Source: Trichostrongylus colubriformis
Lineage: Eukaryota > Nematoda > Chromadorea > Rhabditida > Trichostrongylidae
Direction: 5' to 3'
Assembly (NCBI GenBank): GCA_963978905.1
Contig: OZ022256.1
Location: 43,572,001-43,636,000, forward strand
Length of the DNA: 64,000 nucleotides
Below the pieces are notes generated by a model that was not told the origin of the DNA, made no database searches, and saw only the letters and a list, made by a program, of their open reading frames with translations. Shown in pieces: positions 48,476 through 60,249 of the stretch (the first letter of the stretch is position 1; the number at the start of each line of letters is the position of its first letter). The translations under genes were made by a program, and so were the position numbers.

Positions 48476-50626
48476 GTAGATATTGATTCAGATATTTGAT
48501 TTTTGATAGCTGTTGTTTTTGCCGCAGCCTGCTATACCAAAATTGTTAATTAACAACTTTTGCATCGCGGCGAAAATCAGCAGCTATAAAAAATCGAAAT
48601 TATCTGAAAAAAGTGCTCAAATGCGATGGAATCTTGACGATTCTTTATATTTCTAAAAAAGAATGTCCGTAGATGTATTCGATAGGATTTCAGTACTCTA
48701 GAAAAAGGTGTCATTCGTTTGATATCTTTTCAAAGTTTAATATTTCAGAGGACTAGAAATGGGGTACACAGCAAAAGTCTAAACTTTCGACACTTGTTTT
48801 TTTTTGCCAAGAATCGAAGTTCACCTAACTGTTTCATAGGACCAAAAAACTCGTTTTACAACGTCATTGTACTTTATGGTTATAATCTCGTATGTTGCTT
48901 AAATTACGCTCTGCATTTGATTAAGGCCTCCTGTGAGGTCACAGACTGTGTTGGTGTCTGTTGGAGTCTGAGCCAATATCCACATCACCCGAACAAATTA
49001 AATCAGTTTACGCTCATACGACATTTTCCACGCATATCCGTTTAACTCACTCAGAAGTTCAGACTGGATAAGAGAAGAGTGACATTCAAATCATACTCAC
49101 AACTTTGGCACCGTAATGATGTGCGTTAGGTCATAAAGCAGGGCTCTCATAAATTCAGCAATATGAATACATTGAAAACGTATGAAGCCGTTCTCACTAC
49201 AGTGCATCACTATTTGGATGGCATTCATCAAACTGACTTTGTGGAAATTTTCAAGGTCTCTCATCGTGTTGTCAGATTTAGCATGAAGCAGCTGAAAAAA
49301 GGCACGAAACGATCAGATAAGGAAGTCTTACTCTTTCCTCCCATACAGATCGTATCGCTGTTCCTCGAAGAGATCAATCCATCAGAAGTTCATGTGCACT
49401 GCATGCCCTTTGGAAGACCGACGAAACTAAGGCTGTTGGGATAACATTTACCGCTCTTACTGCCTCTAAAGCACCAATGACTTAGCTGATGGCTAAACTG
49501 TCGGCGTGTGATTGACCCATTCAACGTGTGTCGAGCCTGGAGTACCTTATCGAAAGATAATCGTCAGGAGATTCACGCTCGTTTCTGTCGGGGACTTTTC
49601 CACAAAAGACAACGGTTTCATCGTAGTCTAGGGAAGATACTGGTCATTAGTCGAATGCACTTTGACAATAAGGGCCAAGTCATTGAAATACCATGAACAG
49701 CCACCTCATCATAATGGGGATTTCTCAAATACTTGATAAGTGGCAATTGTGAAGAGCTCAAGTGTCCGTTGGACAGCTTCTCATTTCTTCTGAGATGCTG
49801 TCCTCTGCGGAACTGCTCTCTAATGCTTCTTCCTAATCCATGACGGGACTCAAAAGCCTCATGTTGCGAAGAACATGAGAAAAAGACCAGAATGGATGAT
49901 GCGATTAATCGAGTTCTTAAAAAAGTCACCGCCTATTTGAGATATCCATCGTCGTTCTCTTGTTCATTTTAGAAAAAGCAGCTCATGTGGTTGAACGGGA
50001 GACTATGGGTTTTTCGTAAATCGAATTAGTGGTTTTCCACATAAAATGAAACTAATTAGCAGACCAGAAAATTGTTCTGCTTGGGCAAAATTCGATCCCT
50101 GACAGTGTCACTATTGCAGCGCTTCTGACAACAGCGCTACCACCGCTGTGGAAAGGGTTGAGCGTAATTAGTACAGTAAGGGAAGTGCACAACTCAGCTG
50201 GAGTTTAACTTACTGGAATCTATCAGAGCTTACCTCAAGGACCCTTAAAGGTATCGATATTGAAGTTCTTCTGTTACCAATATATTTTTGAATCAAACTA
50301 AGATTAGCTCCTCAATGCATCGTCCAACGCGGTGATTCGTCCGAGAGGACGGAGACGCTTAGAGGCTCTAGGAACATGAAGGCAACGGTTACGTGGTTGG
50401 AGACAGAGAGTGGAAGGCAAATCTTCATTGGGAACGAGAATTCGAGCCATGCACTTCCCGTTGACAGCTTTTCGGAGGCTGCTCAGCGAAACTTCAAGCG
50501 AGTTGCTTTTCTTTCAATATAACGACTTCTTTGAAACAAAGGAAACTTCTCGGCCCCTTTCGTGCTTTTTTCACGTACTGTATCAATCAGAGTGATCTTG
50601 GGAGAAGTTATAATCAAGGAACAACC

Positions 50627-51018
50627 TTGAAGGAATCGTCCATGGAAAGAATTATTTTCTTTGTTATCTTCATATTTATGTCGTATTTGCATAATAAGAG
50701 CCGCATGCAAAGTTTCACGCGATAAAGTGGAGACTCGGCTATGATATAGCTCTCAAACTTCTCGGCCGAGTGGGCGGCTCCGAGTAAAGGTCCCGTGCCG
50801 TCGTCCGCCGCGGTTGGAAAAGGTGCGTGGGGCAGTTTACGTAACTTTCCGTTTCTGCAATGCGTCTCCGACAGCGGCGGACGACGGGGTGGGCACCTTT
50901 CCGGAGGCCCCGCCCACCCCCGGGACTTTGTGGTGTCATATCTTAGCCGGATTCGCAAATACAACATAAATATATGAGTAATACAGAAACTTGTTTTTTT
51001 TGGTGGAAGATTTTTTAA
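50627..51018. mobile_element. MITE family C with long inverted ends, copy 1
   Basis: A 392-bp element starting TTGAAGGAATCGTCCATGGA and ending with the inverse pattern near 51005-51018. An inner core has GCATGCAAAGTTTCACGCG at the left and a GC-rich middle with GTCGTCCGCCGCGGTTGG against GGCGGACGACGGGGTGGG. The copy at 58212-58641 is better preserved. Confidence 0.7.
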
Positions 51019-52363
51019 GTCTCATCTAAATGACCAATTTATCTAAGGAGCAGTAGGTTTACGTTCTTTTTTCATGAGAATTGAAGCCCCGTCTTTAGCT
51101 CGAATTGCACACTGTTTTTCTTTGTATCCCAGCGAAGCGGGATTCCATTAGTTTGCCACCTGCTCTGCTCCTCTGAGTGTGCGTAGCGTCGCGGTTCGGT
51201 AACCGCCTAGCTGGCTAGTGGTCTACAACAGCAAGAGCAAAAATTTATTTAAACACTGCAAAACTATCAGTTCTACTTTGACTAGGATACAAATCATACG
51301 GGATGGTACCTGCTATGACCATAAGTCATTTCAGTGGGAGTTAACCGCATTCAAGAGCAAAATTCGGAACATTGTTCACTTTCTGGCTGTTTCAAATGGC
51401 CCCGTTCAGTTTTTTCAATTCATTTTATTCCATCGTTGTGGGCGGGCTTTGTAAATGTACTAACTGCTTGTACTTGTGGATGAAGTGGAATCAGCATGCT
51501 TCCGAGCAATCTTCACAGCTCCATGAAACCACATTTACCAGAGGGTCATAACTTGGGTGTAGCTGTCCTATAAGAGGCGATACAGAGTAAACGATGGAAT
51601 ACTGTTTGACGCCTGCCATTGTACCCATAACGGTGACGCTCTATGCGTTCCATGCATGCGCACCGGTCTGAAAACCAAGGTTTACTGGGTGGCAGTATTT
51701 TGTGTGAGCTATGGAGGATTCCAGTGCTTCTATATATTCATCGCAAACGACTGCATAACGTAATATGGAGAATAGACTTGGATAGTTGAAGCCTCACTGC
51801 ACGTGTCAAATTCAAACCAGGTAGGAAAAACCTGAGCTGCCGCGCAAAGAGAACTCGTCCTGAAAAGGGAATGTTCGCTGATTGTCTCTCGTTCTGCTGT
51901 CGTCTGTCTTGTTTGCCAAGCAGAAGAAGCGAATTTCAATTTCGCGAACGCAAAGTGTCATCACCCTCTTCGGCGCATTAGTCTTTGTTCGTTGGTTTGG
52001 TGACAGCGTTTTTCATGTTGTACTCTTTCTCACCTTTCGTTTACGTAAGTGACTATGATGGAACGGAACCTCAACTCTCTCAGGCGCCGCCTATCGGAAT
52101 TAGTATCGTTCTCCGAGGGGACACGAAAAAACGCCGTGCGCCAAGTGGCAATTAGACTATAAACGTTGCAACGAACAAACCGGACCCCATCCACATGAAA
52201 AACAACGATCAAGCAATGGCCGACTGGACTGGTGCTAAAAACTGAGATCCATACGAGACATCCGCAGCTTCAAACCTACCCAGTACGATGTTCAAGCTAT
52301 GAGATAGCTGGAAGGATGGTATGCCAGTCAGTCCAGGGATGCAAAATTCAAGGCCTCGATATA

Positions 52364-52867
52364 CAGTAGCGCTTAAAAGTATTCGGCCAAACACTTTTTG
52401 TCATAACTTTTTTCTACTTGACGAAATATGACAAAATTTTAATATGTGGTGCCTGAACCTATTGTCAGCATTTTCTTCTACTTGGGCGCAGCTTGACTCT
52501 TTCCATGGTTTTTTACAAGAATTTACTACAAGACCACGGAAAAAAAGAAAAAGGCTGAGTCATGAAAACGGCTTTCTTTACAAAAATAAAACGAGCAACC
52601 CTCAGAGAACATTAATATCCTGTAGAAAGACCACGACTTTTGATGACAGCGGCACAGCGGGACGGCATGAGGATGGCACACCAAGATCAAAAAATTGCAT
52701 TTAACCACGTAACTTACACCGTTGAGGGCCACAAGAGTATATTCGGTATGCAGTGTCTCCAAGTACAACATACTAAAATTTCTCTCAGATCGGTCCAGTC
52801 GCAGAAAAGTTACAAATGAAAAACCAAAGTGAAAAACCATTTGGTCGAACACTTTTGGGCGCTACTG
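52364..52867. mobile_element. MITE family B (Tc1-like ends), copy 2
   Basis: A 504-bp copy in the opposite orientation to the one at 41364-41869. Ends CAGTAGCGCTTAAAAGTATT and the inverse of CAGTAGCGCCCAAAAGTGTT. TA is present at the left; the right flank is CA, a mutated target. It ends about 570 bp before the collagen start codon, so it may border that gene's promoter. Confidence 0.8.
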
Positions 52868-53398
52868 CATCACTTTGGTATGTGCGTGACATTCGATTTT
52901 GAAACACACAGAGAATTTCCATATGGAGCTCTACTGATAAAGGCCTGACTGCTGTTTACCTGAATGCTATTGAACATAGGAGGAGCCATCCGTTCATCTC
53001 AGAGAGGGACAGAAGGCGGAGATGGGAGAATTTTGTTAGTGAAGACTTTACCAATTGCGCTACCCACACTTATAGGTTAAGTAAGCAAAAAGCGGTGCAC
53101 GAAGTCTTTACAGAGCTGTTGACTATGGGATAAGGTGAAAAGGCTCCTAATACAAAACAGAATAGATGATTCATACGCCCACCCATTAGTCTTGGCCCAT
53201 TATTGCGCCCAATTTGGCCCGAGCATGTTCATATAAGGCAAAAACAAATGCACACCAATAACGTCAGAAACTTGTTGGACTTTCTTTGAAGGATCGAATA
53301 CAATGTGCGTCATTGATTTCGACGTCGGCTATTCTGAATGCCAATCTCTGGGTGTAATTTGTGCGCTGAAGCAGGTCCTGGGCGGGCACACCACCGCC

Positions 53399-53405
53399 TA
53401 TAAAA
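53399..53405 (+). promoter_or_regulatory. TATA box of the collagen gene
   Basis: TATAAAA 31 nt before the collagen ATG. With a usual TATA-to-start distance of 25-35 nt the transcript would begin almost at the start codon, so the 5' leader would be very short unless a spliced leader is added. Confidence 0.6.
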
Positions 53406-53435
53406 GCCGCCAGGAGGCGGTCGTAGACAACGGCC

Positions 53436-54404
53436 ATGGACCTAGAAACGAGGGTCAAAGCCTATCGTTTCGTCGCCTATTCAGCTGTTACATTTTCGGT
53501 CGTCGCTGTGCTATCAGTATGTGTTACTCTGCCCATGGTCTACAATTACGTGCATCATGTAAAGCGGACGATGCACAATGAAATCAATTTCTGTAAGGTA
53601 GGCGTTTACTTTGAATTTTGGCCTCTTTCTGCTGAAGATCTGCGTAAATCAAAATTACAGGGATCTGCGAAGGATATCTGGACGGAAGTGCATAACCTGA
53701 AGAACCTTCCTCAACCCAACAATCGTACGGCACGTCAAGCTGGATACGGAGATGCTGCTGTAACCGGTGGAGCTCAGCAAGGAGCGAATTGTGAGGCTTG
53801 TTGTCTACCAGGACCACCTGGGCCAGCAGGTACCCCTGGCAAACCGGGCCGACCTGGCAAACCTGGTGCCCCAGGTCTGCCTGGAAGTCCTGGACGACCA
53901 CCTCAACAGCCATGTGAACCAATCACACCACCCCCATGCAAGCCTTGTCCTCAGGGACCACCAGGACCACCAGGTCCTCCAGGATTACCAGGAGACGCCG
54001 GACCACCAGGACAACCTGGACTTCCCGGTCAAGATGCACCACCAGGAGAACCTGGACCCAAAGGTCCACCAGGTCCCAACGGGAATCCTGGCCCACCTGG
54101 AGCCCCTGGAGAACCCGGAATTCCTGCACAATCAGAACCACTCATTCCTGGAGAGCCTGGACCACCAGGAGAACCGGGACCACAAGGCCCACCTGGTCCT
54201 CCTGGACAGCCTGGAAGTGATGGAGCACCAGGACAACCTGGACCAAAGGGTCCCAACGGTCCTGATGGACAACCAGGCGCAGATGGAAATCCAGGAGCAC
54301 CCGGACCGGCTGGACCTCCCGGACAACCTGGTGAACGCGGTATCTGTCCGAAGTATTGCGCGATCGATGGAGGAGTTTTCTTCGAAGATGGAACTCGGCG
54401 CTAA
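53436..54404 (+). CDS. Cuticle collagen
   Basis: Secreted collagen of the nematode exoskeleton. Exon 1 53436-53597, intron 53598-53660 (63 nt, GTAGGC to TTACAG), exon 2 53661-54404; about 301 aa. The intron is a multiple of three and has no stop, so the unspliced frame is also open; family alignment (INFCK followed by [10 protein letters not shown]) supports splicing. N-terminal cuticle collagen domain with a membrane or signal-anchor segment at residues 13-35, a possible subtilisin-type cleavage site NRTAR (75-79), the cysteine cluster CEACC (98-102), a first Gly-X-Y block, a Cys-rich interruption ([13 protein letters not shown]), then a long Gly-X-Y domain with one short break ([12 protein letters not shown]), and a C-terminal CPKYC. 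This arrangement is that of a conventional cuticle collagen. TATA box at 53399, polyadenylation signal at 54446. No neighbouring collagen is visible. Which col gene it equals cannot be said. Antisense and other-frame open frames over the Gly-X-Y region are shadows. Confidence 0.95.
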   Translation: MDLETRVKAYRFVAYSAVTFSVVAVLSVCVTLPMVYNYVHHVKRTMHNEINFCKVGVYFEFWPLSAEDLRKSKLQGSAKDIWTEVHNLKNLPQPNNRTARQAGYGDAAVTGGAQQGANCEACCLPGPPGPAGTPGKPGRPGKPGAPGLPGSPGRPPQQPCEPITPPPCKPCPQGPPGPPGPPGLPGDAGPPGQPGLPGQDAPPGEPGPKGPPGPNGNPGPPGAPGEPGIPAQSEPLIPGEPGPPGEPGPQGPPGPPGQPGSDGAPGQPGPKGPNGPDGQPGADGNPGAPGPAGPPGQPGERGICPKYCAIDGGVFFEDGTRR

Positions 54405-54445
54405 CCGTCTCATCTGTAAAACGAACACGTTTTAATAGACGTTTC

Positions 54446-54451
54446 AATAAA
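54446..54451 (+). terminator. Collagen polyadenylation signal
   Basis: AATAAA 42 nt after the collagen stop codon, in a short 3' leader typical of nematode collagen genes. Confidence 0.8.
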
Positions 54452-55624
54452 AGATTTATTGTACGTGATGGTTACACTGAAGGGATGTGAGTCAGAATCT
54501 ATCGCAGATTACTATTCAGTCATTTTTATGTCGTATGCATGGAAAATGAAATGGAGCCAAACGATCTTCGTTTCACATGCCATATAGGGGTAGTTCTGAG
54601 CAAACAGACTCAGCAAAAGGAGGTCGCTAAGATGAAACTGGTTACCATGCATTTGCATTGCGAGAAATACACCTGTAGTCTGGCAGGTTAGTGGCCGATA
54701 CCTTTGTAGGCCTTAAAAACCTTCTAGAAGATGGTCTGGCGGATAAAATAATGGCAATCGTCACATGCGACTCGTATCTTGGGAGTTCAAGTCCAGAAAA
54801 ACCAGTCCAAGCGAACAAAAGTGGAAAAGCACAATGAGTCATAAATCAGTTTCAAAGATCCAACAATTCAAACGTTTCTGATGAGAGAGCATGGGGGCAA
54901 CCTGGTCCAAAGTGGCCCTGAAAAGTCTAAAAATAGAAATTTGTTGACACGAGGACATTACATTACGCTGTCTATTTTCGTGCGCACCTCTTGAACTATT
55001 GCGGAATTGATGGAAGTAGTTCGAAGAGGGAAACGGGTGGTGGGGGCCCGTAGTGAACTACGGGTATCTTGGAAAGGGATAGCTCCTAACTTCACGGGGA
55101 ATGTGCATGGGTTTTCATTGGGATTTGCAAGTCGTGATCAAGAATGGTGTCAAAGGAATTAGCAGCGTTACTACGACCCACAGAAGAGATTCACAGTAGG
55201 ACCTACTGGAAGAGGTGCCTCTCATACGACTTCTTCTTACCTCAAGAAGGGAAGCGAGTGGCTGGGACTGGGGAGAGATGGTGTGAGTGCGGCTGTTGAA
55301 AAGCATTGGCAAAAAGTGTCCTCAACGCTTGTTTTCATTTAGCACAATATTCTTCCTAGCAATAGGGCCGCACTTCCTCTCAGTTAACTAAATGCGCTTC
55401 TTTTCGGGGATTGCTCGATTGATCCTATGTGCCACTAATCAATGAGGAACAATCTATGTGTTTGTTTCTTCCTTGTGTCTTCCGCAGACCTTCCATCTCA
55501 GATGTCTCCTTCTCCGACCTTCACCTCCTGCTCACAGTGGATATGTGGGCAGTGCTGAAACACAACTGTTCGAATTGGAATAGTTACACTTCTTTGAGTT
55601 GTATACTTGTAAAGTATGCTTAGG

Positions 55625-55860
55625 TTAAAGGCAGTGTTTGGGGAAATTCGAAGAACGAAAAGTAAAAGAAGTAGTGAATTCGAAAGTCGAGGTGCTTAGT
55701 GTCAGGACAGTGAAGAAAAAATGGATGGAAATGGTTGAATAACCCGAGAAATGGGACCCCCTTCCCACCGCTGATTCAGCCGGACGACCTTCCTCTTAAG
55801 AGGGGAGTAGTTCGGACGAGTTTTCCCTTGGCATGTTGCCGAGCCAAATCAATTTTTTTG
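55625..55860. repeat. Fragment of the foldback family
   Basis: Shares GAAAGTCGAGGTGCTTAG, GAGAAATGGGACCCC, TTCCCACCGCTGATTC and GGCATGTTGCC with the arms of the element at 5952-7129. Other fragments occur at 27675-27830 and 33400-33500. Confidence 0.6.
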
Positions 55861-55982
55861 TAATATTTCGGCGTTTGGCACCTTGTTCGAGCCCGAATCA
55901 GTGGAGATTAGCTCAGTCAAGTGATATACGTTATGTATCAATAGCTACATAGCATACGGTTCTTGTCTCTAGATATTTCAGT

Positions 55983-56170
55983 GTGACCCACCCTGTCAAA
56001 AACGTATGAAGCAGAAAATGATCCTGCACTTGATCACAGGAATCATTCTTGGTTACTGCATGATCTTTTTCATATCAACTACCGAGCCAGTGACATAACG
56101 TCCTAGACTATTCGAAGGTGCAACCGGGTGATTTGTCATTTTCTGCTCCATACGTTTTTAGTAAGGTTGA
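55983..56170. repeat. Inverted repeat
   Basis: AAAAACGTATGAAGCAGAAA (56000) is matched in reverse complement near 56140-56160 (TTTTCTGCTCCATACGTTTT). A small non-coding inverted-repeat element of about 190 bp. Confidence 0.55.
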
Positions 56171-57418
56171 TCACGCCAAAAAATCTTGATAGAGGGGCCG
56201 TAAGCCATTAATATACAACGTATGTCATATAACTGAGTCAATCTGCACTGTTGCAAACCTGAAGAAGGTGATAAATACCGAAATATTGCTAAAATATTCA
56301 ATAAAAAACTTTTGAGACTTTTCAGGGCTCTTCTGAGTTTTTTGAATAGCTATCTCTGAGCCTCGATTGTTGTTCAGCATTCAGATAATCATGAGACTTG
56401 GGAGCAGCACGATATTAAAGTGTGGTCGTTGCGTTCTAATACCAAGGATTCGAGAAAACTTAACCTTTCTCACATGTTTGCAGTATTTGGTCAATACAGT
56501 AGGCTCATTAAGAATTTAGCAAATTTCGACTGTTCAAGCTCCGTGAAACGTAGCAAGAGAGACAGAGGTTCTGACCCACAGTCGCCGTAAAACTCGTCTA
56601 GGCGAAGGCCCGCAGAAGGAATACGGAACCCTTCTTAGGCTTCTGGCCATTTCATCTCGGCTTTCTTCACTGCTGTTCTACCAGCACCGCTACTCCCATG
56701 TTGTTCAATCAACAAAAATCAACTAGCTGACACCTCGTGATTCTCTTTGAGAGTTCCTATCGCCTAATCGTCTGATATTCTACAGCAGCAAAATTTGAAG
56801 AGGGGGGTGAGTGAAGCAGTTAACCTATGCATACATATGCATATGTTATACTACGAAAACACTTCAATTGCCTGCCAGAAACAGGCTTTCTCAACGGCAA
56901 TTTCGCTGCCTTCTCCTTTTTGTCATGGCGCCTTGTGAATTCATTTCAAATGACAGCGCGAAAAAGCAAAGAACAGCCTCAGGTGTGTTGATTGGTCTCA
57001 AAATTGTCCTGCGTAACAACAAAATTAGCCATCAAGTACAGTGTTAAATGTTGAGCGAACAATGAGTAATGGAAATGCGGTGGCTTTCATTTTCCACTTG
57101 AATTGTCACTTCAAGTACACCGTGACTGACTCACCAGAGCGGAATTTAAGAGTTTCGTGCAAGTGTTCAGATCAGGTCACCAGTTTTGCATGGTGGCCAA
57201 TTCAGTGAATCAAAGAAGACATCAAATTTCAAATTTCACTAAATTGTTTGTTATGGATTGCTACAGTAACCACTTGTTACTGCTTCATACACAGCGCCTT
57301 CCTTTTTCTTTTTTTTTTGGAATTTTATCATATGAAAGAAGTTACGACTAACTAATCATATAAATGAAGTTACACAATATAAACTCTATTCAAAAATACA
57401 AAGTTTAAAATTTGACTT

Positions 57419-57499
57419 CTATGCAACCTCGCGTATCTCTACACTTGGGCCTTCAAATTTTTCGGCTTTTGCCTTAAACGTGCGTGAATCAACCAAATC
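57419..57499 (-). CDS. Candidate terminal exon of an unrecognised gene
   Basis: After a good acceptor (CTGATTTCAG at 57500) there is an 81-nt open exon on minus reading DLVDSRTFKAKAEKFEGPSV and then EIREVA and a stop. The composition is hydrophilic and typical of real coding sequence, and AT-rich sequence with AATAGA follows. I do not recognise the family and found no upstream exon to the right, so this may be the last exon of a gene with long introns, a gene relic, or chance. Confidence 0.3.
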   Translation of the reverse strand, partial: DLVDSRTFKAKAEKFEGPSVEIREVA

Positions 57500-57663
57500 C
57501 TGAAATCAGTAGTTGATCAGCAAGATCTAATTACATTAAAATTACAAACAAATCTCGCGAAGTGAACCCAATTATAGGCGACCCGACCCATTGGAACATT
57601 TCCCACACATCTTCACACCCAGGAATTTGTTACTGTCATGAGCCTTATGTAGTGTCCAGTACC

Positions 57664-57735
57664 CAGCATTTTGAAGAGGGGGGGGGGGGGGGGGAAGGGG
57701 GAGGTGAGTGAAGCTGCTAACCCATGCGTATGTCA
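57664..57735. repeat. Poly-G tract in a direct repeat
   Basis: TTTGAAGAGG, then a run of 17 G at 57678-57694, then GGTGAGTGAAGC and TAACCCATGCGTATG. The same flanks with a six-G run are at 56795-56835, so the tract has expanded or contracted between the two copies. Confidence 0.7.
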
Positions 57736-58211
57736 ATGCCTACCCTGGATTCGCTTATCTTATCGAGATTTAAGGACCTCCCTAAGCTGTCAGGCTCGTG
57801 GTGATCGTGCCGACGGGGAAAGTAGCCTATAATTGGATTCACTTCACACATTACTGTTGATTAACTACTAATTTTGAGATTTCAGCCACGAAGTTGGTCC
57901 ACGTTATGATAATATAAGTATGGATTTGAGTCCTCAATCTATGAATACATACTATAATATGAGTGATTGCGTTGCACTTTCTTTATAAATACAATTTCAA
58001 AAAAAAAAGCAGGCGAAATGTATCGAATAGTTGCAAGCTGATTACTGCCCGTATTACGGAATTTTAGGAGAGGTCAGCGTGGAAAAGCGAATTTCAAGTG
58101 TTGGATATTGAATTGTTTTTGTGGATCATCCATTTAAAATCGTAGATGGAATTTCGGCCGCATAAAGATGTGTTCTGATGTTCTGTCTGCCGCCCGCAGT
58201 ATCCTTTCTGC

Positions 58212-58641
58212 TTAAAGGAATCGTCTACGGAAAAATGAGTTTCTTTGTTACCCATATGGTTATGTTGTATTTTCCTATCAAGGGCCGTATGCAAAGTTTC
58301 ACACGAAAAAATGTGAATCCAACTGAAATACAGCTCAACAAAGCCTCGGCCGGATGGAGGGGGAGGGCGGCTCCAAGTAAAAGCAGCGTTCGTCGTCCAT
58401 CGCGGTTGGGAACGGAGAGTGGGACTGTTTACGTAACTCTCTGTTCCAATGCATTTCCGGCCGCGGCGGACGACGGGGTGGGCAAATGCTCAGAGGCCCC
58501 GCCCACCCGGCCGGCACTTTGTGAAGCTGTATTGCAGGTGTATTCACATTTTTTCGTGTGAAACTTTGCATGCGGTCCACATTAGGAAATATAACATTAA
58601 TAAAACAGAATAACTCATTTTTCCGTGGGCGATTCCTTTAA
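58212..58641. mobile_element. MITE family C with long inverted ends, copy 2
   Basis: A 430-bp element whose outer arms (TTAAAGGAATCGTCTACGGA at left, its inverse at right) and inner arms (GTATGCAAAGTTTCACACGA against the inverse at about 58550-58575) pair over about 120 bp. The GC-rich core matches copy 1 at 50.6 kb. No coding sequence. Confidence 0.8.
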
Positions 58642-59398
58642 GCATGCAGACACATGCAGTTCCTTTGCATACCCCTTGACCTCCCTTTATTATTATTGGC
58701 TTATATCCCTAATAAACGCTCCAATCTACGATTTCTTCAAACGTTTTGAAGATGAATGGGATCGAGCAGTGTATTCTTATGTGGCTCATTACTTTACGAT
58801 AAGCAGTAAGTAACACAAAGGTTTGCTCTTGTAATCTGAAGAAAACAGAGACAACCATAGTGTAATGGGTCTGTCCGGTCAGTACCGATTAGGTAAGAAC
58901 ACCGTGAATTTGCACCGATGGCTGTTCGCCAGGGACAATACCGACCAAATCTGCTTGGTGAACTCAGCAGGTTACGTGAAACGACGAACCAGTTAAGTGG
59001 TCGTCGTAAAGAAAACCTGTATGTCTGGTATTCTAGCAAAAAGTGGACACGATGGCCACTAACTGAAGCGGTCAGTCGCAGGTAAGAAACAACAAGTAGT
59101 AGGAACTTGATACATTTTACTAGACCAGCAAGGGCTTGCATGATAGAAGCGTTGTCCAAGGAGCTGCTATTTCTTCGATACTATCGATCGAAAAAGGAAA
59201 CCCTCCAGATTGGCAATGTATAAGGTCAAAATTACTTTTTCACTTGAAAACCTACGTTACCGCAAGGATGGCACGAGCCACTGCTGGGAAAGCTTCTGTT
59301 GATTCCTAAGATTGTCCTCAAAATTTTAATAACAAAGACAGTCAAGAAAGAGATCTCCAGTGATAAAATACGAAGATTTTATACAAAAAACTTTTCTC

Positions 59399-59608
59399 GG
59401 ATTATTCGTGTGCCGCTTTGCCAAACGAGGCTTCTAGGTGGATCAGTTTTATATTTGGCTGACGTTTCGACCCTTTCGTCGTTTTCAGAGGCTCGTGATC
59501 CACTGCGAAGGTAGGACGTCGCTACCGACTCGTGTTAGTATGATGAGCGACAATTATTGTATTATATTCAATTATTCGCTTGGCAAAGCAGCACACGAAT
59601 AATTGAAC
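59399..59608. mobile_element. Short inverted-repeat element
   Basis: GGATTATTCGTGTGCCGCTT at the left and the inverse (AAGCAGCACACGAATAATTG) at the right, separated by about 150 bp containing GACGTTTCGACCCTTTCGTC. Terminal repeat of about 28 bp with one mismatch region. Non-coding. Confidence 0.6.
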
Positions 59609-60249
59609 AACATGCCGAGGTTTCAAGAAGAGAGAACTCGAAAAATTTTCTCAAACTGTCCATTTTTGTAGGCAGTCTGAGAAGAATTTAAAAGAAGAGT
59701 AAAGGAAACTAAAGGTTTTCGTGTGCGATTTTTTTTGTGGTTTTTTTTTCATTTATATTAATGCTCATCACTGACAAAATGTTTCGAGTTTGTTGGCATC
59801 CTTTTACCTGTGAATTTCATTGTCCTTTTATGTATTACATGCGATGTGTTCATGCGAGTTTTTGCTATGAAGTACTATTAGGTATCTACTAATCATTGAG
59901 ATCATTACTTGCTGATCTGACGTTCGCGCCCAAACCAGGGTATATAAACCCAATAGTTTATCACTTATCAGTTCATCAGTTCGCTCATCAGTTCTCCTGT
60001 TATTCCGTTCGACTAATAAATTTTCTGATTATTCGCTGCATATCAACTGCTACCAGTGGCCCACAAACGTAACAAGTACGTACACAAATAAAAGGGCCAG
60101 TAACTTCGTGTACTCATAATATGACCATCCATAAATGGTCGGGAGTGAAATGTAAAGTCGCTGACGGTCTTCTCGATTTCGCGATTCTATAATTTTGCAA
60201 ATTTTGCAGTGTCGCGGCTCCGCAGCAATGGAAGATCTCAAGGTTGAAA

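Larger units (their letters stand above)
36080..53435. other. Gene-poor, repeat-bearing stretch of 17 kb
   Basis: No gene can be supported. The first 500 bp is GC-rich at 36.4-36.6 kb with overlapping open frames and probably includes the hrpa-1 promoter. Further on are poly-G tracts (37741-37755 and a G-rich stretch at 45912-45942), a small hairpin (39093-39197), inverted-repeat elements at 40044-41079, 41364-41869 and 52364-52867, a SINE (43190-43465), a short inverted repeat (45336-45493), a tRNA-like repeat (48.28-48.47 kb) and a GC-rich MITE (50627-51018). The longest open frame, 46583-47233 plus (216 codons), shows no domain, and no codon or splice support. Confidence 0.5.

Noticed and set aside
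49163..49444. 93-codon plus open frame followed by a 62-codon frame
   Set aside because: Looks protein-like in composition but no family or junction could be established; insufficient support.
53767..54435. 222-codon frame overlapping the collagen, and several antisense frames
   Set aside because: They arise from the Gly-Pro-rich triplet repeat read in other frames; the cuticle collagen frame explains the region.
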